From the NCBI GenBank assembly GCA_003116995.1, contig BDSL01000034.1:248001-312000 (forward strand): DNA of 64,000 bases. Direction: 5' to 3'. This document shows positions 10,581 through 20,100 of the stretch, one piece after another. The stretch's first letter is position 1. Every line of letters starts with the position of its first letter. The translations under genes were made by a program, and so were the position numbers. This stretch comes from Yamagishiella unicocca. Lineage: Eukaryota; Chlorophyta; Chlorophyceae; Chlamydomonadales; Volvocaceae. The notes beneath the pieces are model-generated. The model saw only the letters and a list, made by a program, of their open reading frames with translations. It searched no databases and was not told the DNA's origin.

Positions 10581-11895
10581 ACAGTACAGTTGAAATACTG
10601 CGCCACCACACCGTATGGCCACATAGGCGATTCCGCCTGCACGTAAGAGCACACACACCAACAAGTCTTCCGCTGTTTCTCGTATCTCGATCACATACCA
10701 CCACTCCCCGCGCTAGGGGGATACCACACCGTCCGTCTCATTGGGTCAAACGCTGCGTTTCCGTCTTCTACGGGCGTAGTGCGGCGACTCTTACAAAGCA
10801 ACGCCCTGGGCAATATAGCGGTAGCCGGACCTAGCCACGAACCTAGCCAGTCGCGAAAAATTCTGGGTGGTTGTTGGTGATAGGGCCCGCCCGCGCGAAC
10901 GCGACATAGTGTTTGTCTAGGGTCATGTCCTTAGGAGTCCGGGACGTCGAGGCTACGTTTACACGTCCTTCGCGCAACTGGTAGGTCATGCACTCGCATG
11001 CCAGGAGACGGAACGAGCACTCGATGCAGGTGCTCGCACGTGGGCATGTCCGTTGTTCTGGAGCTGCTGCCGCTGGCGACCCATGGGACGCCATCGAACG
11101 CTTCGTGTTGGGCATGCACTGCTAGTGCCCCGTCCTGCCCCTATCGTGTCACCACCAACCTATCGTGTCACCACCAATCAATTATAGCTACCCTACGTCA
11201 ACATGCATCTACGCATATTTCGGCCGTTACCTGGCGCATGTCTACCTCGATATGCCGCAAGCGCACAACCGGCGCGGCATACGCTAATAGCCCGAATAGT
11301 ACAGACGAGTGGATCCAATTTCACACTACATGAGACAATACGAAATATATGTAATAATATGCATAGCCAGTCTACGTATGCGTGTGTGCGTGTGTAACCC
11401 TAAAGTAATGCTACACAGCACGCGACGACTCGCACCTACACTGCCACCTCTTAGCAAATCACATCAGATAGGCTCTGACTAAGCACCGCCGTTGGAGCGT
11501 CGCACACTGCTATGTCTTTAACACCGGCGCATGACCCGCCTCAACCCCCGTACATGTTACGCAGGCCTTGCCGGGCCGCCGGACGTCCCCAACACTGCCT
11601 GACTCGCTACCTCTGCCCTGACTCGCTACGTGCCGCTGCCACAAGGCACCCACCAGCGCACCAGTCCGCCACCACCGCCAGATAACTTACTGCACCAGTG
11701 CAACTACTGCATTGCGCCTTGTGGGTGCGGGAATGCCCACATGCATGGATGGTCACCTAGATCCCTATGTACGTGTACGCACGCACACGGCCGGCGTGCG
11801 TGCAGGCATGCCCGCTCGCTCCATCCCTGCCGCCGCGCCACACGGGATCACCCGCCCGGCAAGGTACCCCAAGCCCCAACCTCGTCACTCCGTCA
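10581..11895. other. intergenic and probable 3' UTR of the kinase-like gene
   Basis: No coding exon was recognised. On the minus strand the first TGTAA after the kinase-like stop is at 10959-10963 (TTACA on plus), so part of this stretch is probably that gene's 3' UTR. Sequence around 11150-11430 is less GC-rich than its surroundings. It may also include the far end of the LTR-like element. Confidence 0.4.
10959..10963 (-). terminator. candidate TGTAA poly(A) signal, kinase-like gene
   Basis: First minus-strand TGTAA downstream of the stop at 11896-11898, giving a 3' UTR of about 935 bases. A second lies at 10791-10795. Confidence 0.4.
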
Positions 11896-14122
11896 TCAGC
11901 GGCCATCAGAGTGCCCCAGCAGCAGGTCCAGCGCTTGCTCCGCCGTGGCCCGCTCGGCCGCTTCCGGGTTGCAGCACACCTCGTGCAGCGCGGGCAGCCG
12001 CCGCTGCTCCAACGCGGCACCCAGGGCGTCCGCGGCGTCATCGTCCAGCTCCTGTGCGAAGTGGGTGATGCAGTAGCACACCGCCTCCATGACGCACACG
12101 CCGCAAGAGAACATGTCGCTGCTGGCGTTGCGCCACAGCGGCTGCTCGGCGGCTTGGTCGGCGGACGGCACCTGCTCCGGCGCGGCGTACTTGGTGGTGT
12201 ACACCCAGTCGCCCATGAGCGACGAGCCCAGCGGGCAGGGGAGCACGGCGGCGGCGTCGATGAGGCGCCAGCACGTGGCGACGTCGTCGTACACCATGTT
12301 CTCCAGCTTGTGGTCTGCGTATTTAAACGCATTTTTCAGCAGGCCGGGCAGCAGCGGGCAGTTGGTGCAAGCAAGGCCAACGCGACGTGAGTACGTGACC
12401 CTACCTACGGTGTGTATGCCCTCGTCTCGCCCGCGTATACTTCCTTGCGCCCCTCCTTGCGCCCCTCCTTGCACCCCTCCTCCCTTATTCCATGTGCCCC
12501 GGCGGCAGCACATACCAACCACCTCCCCCTGGGTTTGTCGGCCGTGAATTCGCCGGGGTATACTATGCACCCCCCACCCGCCACCGGTCCCCGGCTCACC
12601 GCAGATGACGTAGCCCAGCTGGTGCGCCCTGCCGACCAGCAGCAGCATGTCGCGCGCCATCCGGTACAGCTCCCCGGCCACCGCCTCCACCGCCTCCGCC
12701 ACGCTGGCCGCCCCCTCCGCCACGCGCCTCGTCGCCTCCGCCGCCATCTCCCCCATCCACAGCAGCGCGTCCCCGCAGCGGTAGTAGCGGTACACCGCCA
12801 CCACCTCCCGGTCGTACCCCACGCACAGGCTGCTGCCCAGGAGCGAGGACGGCCGCACCAGCAGCCGCTCCGGCAGCACGAACACGCCGCCACGCAGGGC
12901 GGAAGGGCAGTCGCCGCCACTCGTGCCGGCGGCGGCCGCGTCCAACTCTGCGCTGGCGGCGGCCACAGCCGCGGCGGTGCGGGCCTCCTGCTGCGCCTCG
13001 TCCTCGGTGCGCAGCGGGGCGGGCGCGCAGCCGCTGCCCGTGGCAGCGCTGGGCGGTGACCCAGCGGCCAGTTCGGCAGCCAGCTTGTGTCCGTGGCATT
13101 GGGTGACCTTGACGATGACGTAGTCGTTGGTGTCCGCACGTGCGGAGTGCTGGGTGCCGTGCAGCAGGCGGCTGGGGAGTCGCCATACGGTGGTGTCGCC
13201 GGGGTTGGGCTGGGTGGGCTTGAGCAGCAGGGCACCGGGCGGCGGGCAGTTGGGGTCCAGGAGCGGGATGACGCACTCGGACGCCGCCCAGCTGGTGGCG
13301 GCCTTGGCGGTGGTGGTAGGAATGGTGGTGGTAGGAATGGTGGTGGTGGTGGTGGTGGTTGCACTGGTGGAAGAACGAGCGGCGCGGTGCCGCTTTGACC
13401 GATGGAGGTTGGCAGGGGATGGGGCTGCCGGACTGCTGGGGCAGCAGCGCGGGGGAGCAGTGGCGCGGAGCGATTGAGGTACGGCATTGGACGAAACTCC
13501 GCTGGCTGCGCCATGACCGTGTCCAGCGGCACCATGAGCAATGCTGACGTCAGCCGCTCCCACAGACCCGCTGTTTGGCACCTGGTGATTGCCACGCTTG
13601 ACAGCCTTGTCCTGGTTGCAACGGTTGTTTCCAGTGCCGTTACTGCCGGGCGCCCGTCGTTTGCCGCCCGCCGCCGCCTCACGGAGCGTTGAAGCTTTCA
13701 AAGGGCCAGGCCCTGCCTCCACGTCCTCCTGTAGCTTTGTGGTTTGCTGCTGTTGTTGCATCAGAAGCATGGGCAACAGCAGTGTCGCAACGTAGATATT
13801 CCTTACTGTCAGCTGGTCCTCTAGCTGCCCGACGATCACACCAAGCTGGTCCACAAGTTCCACGATGGTCACCTCGGGCTCCTCCAATACGCTGACACCT
13901 GGTTCCGGAGCGCAAGGTGACTCGTCGTGGCCGATAAACTCCACTTTGCGCACCTTGGCCGGTGACTCCAGTGACTCGTGTTCGTCTAGATGGGGGCGCG
14001 GGCGGCTGGATTGCGCGCTGCAGTTAATGAAGGACTTCACTACGCTGCGAGGGGTCGATGTGAGGTGAGTCTGAAGGCCTCCGAAGCACCATTCCGTGCT
14101 GTTGGGTGATTGGTCGTCACGT
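11896..14122 (-). CDS. divergent protein kinase-like protein (5' end unresolved)
   Basis: Two exons are clear: 14122-12600 and 12314-11896, separated by a 285-base intron whose removal creates the kinase catalytic loop. The spliced loop reads GYVICGDHKLENMVYDD, matching H-x-D-x-K-x-x-x-N with Cys-Gly in front of the Asp. WRLIDAAAV stands where DFG is expected, YAAPEQ is the APE motif, and SSDMFSCGVCVMEAV is the subdomain IX helix. Upstream, DYVIVKV probably supplies the ATP-binding Lys. The N-terminal half (more than 250 residues) is low complexity, with Gln and Thr runs; a GGT/GGA-rich tract at 13310-13365 encodes the Thr run. The open frame runs past 14122 only from a TTG codon, and a strong acceptor ends at 14123, so at least one upstream exon holding the ATG is missing. 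At least 646 residues are encoded. A Ser/Thr kinase fold is likely; activity is uncertain. Confidence 0.7.
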
Positions 14123-17030
14123 CTGCGCACAAGGAAAGGACACAACGGGTGGGTGGGATGGGTGGGTCAGCTCCAACCTGAAACGAGGACTGCCGGAATA
14201 TATCGAACTTAAATATATGTAGACACCTGAAATGTGTGAAAGGCGCCCCTGCGCTGATCTTTCGCGCGGGGCCTCGCTTAGTGAAGCGCAATGCGCTTTG
14301 GGGGCCGGGCAGCAGCACCCCACGCGACGGTTAATAACAGGGCAACAAATGTCACAGAAATACTAGATAGTGGCTTGGCAGTGGAAGCCGATGCCCGACG
14401 TCATGGGAATTCGAGCAGGAGGCAGCGGCCGGCCGCGACAAGTCGTTGCAGTCGAAGGGTCGGCCGCCTTGGACAAAGGCATACGGTTCCGAATTTCCAT
14501 GGTACGCGCTAAAACAACTATTAAATTTATATGCAATCGTTCCCACTGCCTTACGTGCCCTTCACTCCACCCACCGAGTTGCGCCTACGCAATTGCAATC
14601 CAGGGCCGCTGGCACCGCAAATGACCTTGACGTCTTGCAGATCCTGCACCAGAAGCCGATTTAGCAAAGATTGTGCAATAATGTGCGCACCGGCGTCGCA
14701 ATCTCGCGACGTCACGTATCTTTCCGCCTCACAGCAACAGGGCACCCGACGTGCGGCTTACCCAGAGGCGGCCATGCCATCAACCTCGACACCGACGGTG
14801 AATCCCTCCATAATATGCACTGCAAAGGGACGTTGTAGTCTCTGAAGAGGATGCCGGCGAATGATTTCTCAAGTTGCGACCTAGGGAAAGAGAAGCTTGA
14901 AGGTGGCAGCCAGTCTACTCGCTGCTTAAGGGGTGCGTCGCTGGGAGCTTGACCTCGCGAATGATAAGGCAGATGTTTTGTCCTCGAAGACGAAATTCGC
15001 ATACCCTTGGACAAGTGGTACGGCCCCGCTCTGTAGCGGCTGATGTGCGCAACTTCGCAAGGAAATCCAAGATGGCGTGTACTAAGTGAATTGGCAGAAC
15101 GGAGTTACGTTATGCTGCTATTGCTGGGCCCGAAAGCGGAAGGAGGCGAGCCCGGAACCCCGCAAATTCAATAATGAAAGCTCTTGGCACCAATTTCCGT
15201 CAGCCAATTAGCAAATTCGCGTCCATCCTAGGTTTGAGCAACGCTGGATTGTTGCAAAAATGGAAAGAGAGGACTTCACTTTCTGGTTAGAGCGACTTAT
15301 GTTTTGTTTGGTTCAGGCCGAAACTGCCAAATTGGTCGGTCGGTGGCGAAGACATAGCGGCCACCGCCCCCATGGGAAGCCAGGTAACATAGGGTGAGAT
15401 GAGGGGTGCAGGCCCCGATGCGCGTCGAGAATCGCGAACGTGTGTCATGAAGGAAACCTATATATGCACATTTGACCCGCTCGCAAGCGATTACCTGATG
15501 TGCGTGCGGTTTACCATGTACAAATAGGCTCCAGGGAGCGGACATTGCCGTCACGTCACGTAACCCATAGGGTGTGACACAAATGCCACGGCAGACGGCA
15601 TGCTGCAAAGTGTACGCCGCAGGGACTGCCATCACGAGCACGCCCCGCTACTGCGCCTTTTCCTTTAAGTCCTGCGCTCTGCCTTAACGTAGTTGTTGAC
15701 AAACTGCCAACAAGAACTGGTTCAGCCCCATGGCGGGGCGCGGTGCCGCGAACGCCGGCGGACGAAAGATGAGGGCCACAGACGCACACATTACAAACTG
15801 AAAGTTTTGTTTTGCTAGGCTACGGGGTGGTCCCGTACCAGCATGCCAAAGCGCACGTGCCTGCGTGACTTCATGGCTACCATTTGCAAACAGTCGGACC
15901 AGCCCTTACCAGCCCCTTTGGTAGAGCATCCCGCGAAAATTAAATCGAATTGACAACACAAACATAAGGAGGACACCAGCCTGACAAAGATTCGGCGACT
16001 AGTCGATCGCGCGCTGGTCCTCAACTAACAACGCAGGTAGTTCCCAGCGGCCGTACAACAACGACCTGGACACCAAGGGGCTGGGCGCACAGGTGCGCCC
16101 CCCCACATCGCCCGTGTCGCAGCATTCGCGGCGCGCCGCGGCTTCAAGAGGGATTGATTCCGCCGGTTCCCTCACAAGCGCCCACGACAATTCAAAGGTC
16201 ATTATTAGCTCAAGCCTAGCCAAGGATCAGAGTCGGGCCATCAGAAGCGCGCACGCGCCGCTGCAAAAAGCGACGCCACCCGTACGCGGTGCGATTACTT
16301 AAGCCCAACCTGACGACTCGCAGGTGCTCTCCCCGCGTCCGATAACATAACAAGGCCATATGCCAACTCACGAAACGCTGCACCCTCGTAGGTGCGCGCT
16401 AGCGCTAGGCAAACAAGCGCGTAGCCCGGCCATTTCTCTTACCGTACACCGCTCATGCGCCCCCGCCAGCCACAGCAGGCGGAGAAACACAGCGTAAGGG
16501 TTTGGGGGTCTCGTCGCTATAAACACTTAGTCGAAGGAAGCTTTCGCTTTGGGCCCGTAATAATCCGCGACAACACTATCTGTACAAAGCGTACGGCTGC
16601 GACTTCGGATCTTGGTCAGCTAGGGATACATGGGGTGATGATGGCAGGGGGGTACGATACAAGCTAGTTCTTCAAGCAAGCGGAAAAAGCCGCCGATGAC
16701 AGCCGATGTCAGTGCAGGGTGCACACAACACAACACAACGCCGTAGAAACAGTGGCACATGCACAGACACACGCGGCGCCTCATGGGGCCCTTTCAAGTC
16801 CGTCGCCAAAACCTGCCGGTTCTGCATTTGCAGTTGGTTCGCCCGCGCACTGTAGGTGTACGTCAGGCGTCTGTCTCGTCGCGTCAGTAAACAGGACCTG
16901 ACCCAGATCGCCAGCAGCCTCCTGCTAGGTGCCTCTTCTGCTTTCGGATAGCAACCACACGGGCCCCCCTTGCGGGGGCTGAATGTCGCAAGCCGAAGAC
17001 CATATGGCGCCTTCACAGGGCAAGAGCGGG
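14123..17030. other. large intergenic region with no gene recognised
   Basis: About 2.9 kb between the kinase-like gene and the GTPase stop. The left end must hold the missing first exon and promoter of the kinase-like gene. A short ATG frame near 14500 on the minus strand is a candidate, but no donor there fits the required phase. The right part should be GTPase 3' UTR. The only minus-strand TGTAA found is at 15791-15795, about 1.3 kb past the stop. No protein family was recognised. Confidence 0.4.
15791..15795 (-). terminator. candidate TGTAA poly(A) signal, GTPase gene
   Basis: TTACA on the plus strand. It is the first such pentamer found downstream of the GTPase stop at 17139, but the distance (about 1.34 kb) is long, so this is tentative. 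Confidence 0.25.
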
Positions 17031-17035
17031 GCCCC

Positions 17036-17140
17036 CTCCTCAAGAAGGGCAGCGCAGGGCCCACCTACCTCCTCAAGAGCGGCAGCGCAGGGCCCACCTG
17101 CCTCCTCAAGAGGGGCAGCACAGGGCCCACTTGCCTCTTC
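17036..17140. repeat. 33-base tandem repeat touching the GTPase stop codon
   Basis: Three full copies plus a partial one of a 33-base unit starting CTCCTCAAGA and containing GGCAGCGCAGGGCCCACC start at 17036, 17069, 17102 and 17135. The last copy abuts the stop codon of the minus-strand GTPase, so the array is the first part of its 3' UTR. Confidence 0.85.
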
Positions 17141-20100
17141 AAAAAAGCACCCGGCGGACGAAGCCAGCTCCCGCCACCCGACCATCGCTCCGGTCCCGGA
17201 CGAGCAGCTTCGCGCCCTCCCGCAGCCACTCGGGCCGGTGCTGCCAGCGCAGCACGACGCGCACCAGGCAGCCCAGGTCGTTGTCGGGGGGGTGCTGCTG
17301 GGCGGAGGAGTGTGCGCCGCTGGCGTCGGGCGCGGAGGCTGTGGAGGCGGAGTGCCGTGCTTGCGCGTTGTGCAGTAGCGCGGCGGCCGCGCGCGTGCTG
17401 GCTGAGATTCTCAGCTCCGAGCAGCAGGCGTCGGCCGGTTGTTGTTGCTGCTGCTCGTTCGTCGCCGTGTCGTCGTCGTCGCCCTCGAGCAGCTCCTGCG
17501 TCATCGCAGGGGCGGGTCTGGTGTTTAGGCGAGCGCATGAGGGCAGACAGGCAACTAGGAGAGGGTGGACCGGACGATGGCAAGGGAGGGCACAAAAGTC
17601 GGCATCAGCAGACGACAGAGCGCGATGCAGATGCAAACAGGATCCACGCGCCGTGTTAGTATGCGCCACTACAGTCCCGGTTCCTGAGAAGCTCGGATCC
17701 CAAGGTGGCACTGCAGCCGCACCCCAAGGTGGCTTCATCGATTGTCGCGGCATGCCCAGCTGCCTGCCCCACACAACCCTGCCCCCAGCAGCCCCACCGC
17801 ACGCTCCCAACCTGCGGGCATCCTCAGTAACCTCTACCCCCCACACCCCGCCGGCGGGGGAGGATTCACCGACAACCCCGGCCCGCCGCACCTGCATCAT
17901 GAGCACGTGTGCCGGCTGTCGTACACTGCCGCAGTGCACCACCGTCACAAAGGTGCCGGCGCCCGCCGTCCGCTGCCTCCGCTTCCGCCCAGCCGGCTTG
18001 CCATTGGCCGCCGCCCGCCGACCGCCGCCCACAGCGCATCGCTCCAGAACCGCGGCCGGCGCGACGGCTGCTACTGCCGCCGCCACCGCCGCACACGCAG
18101 CGGCACCGGTCTCGCTGCCGTCGCTGCTGCCGCCGGCTCCGTCGGATAATGCCCTCCCGAGGACGTCGGTCGCGCCGCCGTTCGCGCCAGCGCCAGCGTC
18201 GCCGCCCGCGCCGCCTCCTCCGGGGGTCATGCTGCCGGAACGCTCCGACGTGAGATGGCCGCTGCTGCACTGCGGCTCCGAAGCCGACGCCGTGCTCTCC
18301 TGCAGCTGCAGCCCCTCGAGGGCCGCGTCCAGTTCGTCGTCGCCGGCTGGCGGCCAGCGGCCCGACACGAGCCCCCTGGCTGGCCAGTGGCCGCCCAGCA
18401 GGATCAGCACCGCCTGCGAGCAAGAGGCCGCAGCCGTTGGCAGCCATCCGTTGCGTTAGCAGCCTTCAAGATAGTACATTTCGGGCAAGCGGCCCGCCGG
18501 CCGGTGACACCTCGTCGAGCTGGGAACAAGCGCATTAATTCAAAACGCGTCAAGCGGATAACACAGCCCCGGTACGCACTCCGCATCATGGCCCCGCATC
18601 ATGGCCCCGCATCATGGCCCCGCATCATGGCCCCGCATCATGGCCCCAACGCCGCATCATGGCCCCGCATCATGGCCCCAACGCCGCACCTCGAATGTCC
18701 AGCTCGTCCGCGGCTGCAGCGCGGGCTCCAGCAGCACCGCGCCCTTGCGTGCCGCCGCCATGGCGCCGAATGGGTTCGGAGAGCCGCCCGCCGCGCCCAT
18801 GGACATCGTGCGTGTGGGCGCCGAGGTGGACAGCGAGCCCAGGCCGGCGAGGCCCGGACCCACCGCGCCGCCCGCGCAGAAGCTGGTGGTGGAGTGCAGC
18901 TGGCACACCGACATGGACATAGGCAAGGGGGCCCCGCCGCTGGTGCTGGGGCAGGCAGAGGAGGAGCCCAGCGGGGATGCGGCGGCCGGCGCTGCAGCGG
19001 CCGCCGCCGGGGGCGAGCCCGGGCCGTCGCTAACGTCAAACGCGAAGAGATCATCGTCGCCGCCGCCGCCGCCGCTGGCGGCGGCGGCGGCGCCGTCGTC
19101 GCTTTCGGCCCCTAGGCAGAGGCTCAGGGCGGTCTGCGCCGCCGCCAGGGCGTCCTCGAAGCCGTTGCCGGACGCCGCGCGGCCTTCGGCCGCCACCACG
19201 CAGCCCGGAGCTGCTGGGGGTGCGGTGGCGGCAGCGGTCGGACCCACTGCACCGGGGCCGGCGCCGGCAGCAGCAGCGGCAGCCGCCATCGCAGCCCCCG
19301 GGGCCGCGCCCGGCGAGCTGCCCAGCGGCAGCATCGAGTTGTAGTACGCCCCGCCAAAGCCGCTGCCGCCGTTGCCCATGGCTGCCGAAGCCGCCAGCCC
19401 CGCGGGGCTTATGGCGATGGTGCACGTCTGTCCAGCGCGCACCTGCTTCACCTGCACGTGCGAGCGCTGCAGCTGCCTGACCACCACCCGCGTGAAGTCG
19501 CCGGCGGCGGTGGGCCCCAGCATCAGCTCCTGCTCCAGCCGCACCATGCCGCTGACCAGCGTGCCCGACACCACCGAGCCGACGCCCTCCACCTCGAAGG
19601 TCCCGTCCACTTGGAAGTGCACGGCCTGAGCCTCCGCAGACGTGGCGGCGACCGCGGCCACCGCTGCGGCGGCTGGCGCGTACAGCAGCTGGTGCGGCGT
19701 GCACGGTGCGGCGGCGGCGGCGGCAGCCGCGGCCTCTATGCCACTGAAAGTAGACGCGCTGGCAGCCGTGGTGGCGGCGGCGGCGGCGGCGCGGGGGCTG
19801 CCCCCCAGCGACGTGCCGCCGGCGCTGCTGGCGGTGTCGCAGCTGCTGTCCGCGCCCGCGCTGGCGGAGGCGGTGGCCGAGAGCGCGGCGGCGCTGCTGC
19901 CGGCGGTGGCCAGTGGGCCGGGCGCCAGCGGCGCGCCGCCGCCTCCCTTGCTGGGCGCGCCCGGCTGCAGCGCGTTGAGGAAGGCGTGCAGCACGGACAG
20001 CCCCCCGCCGGTGACTGCGGACACGGCGAAGATGGGCATGTGCACGCGCAGGGCGCCGCGCGCCGTGGCGGTCGCCAGCGCGTCTGCGTGCAGCTGGCAC

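Noticed and set aside
12405..13682. 425-codon minus-strand ORF overlapping the kinase-like gene in another frame
   Set aside because: It is Arg/Ala/Pro/Trp-rich with no motif. The other frame contains kinase motifs and spans the intron correctly.
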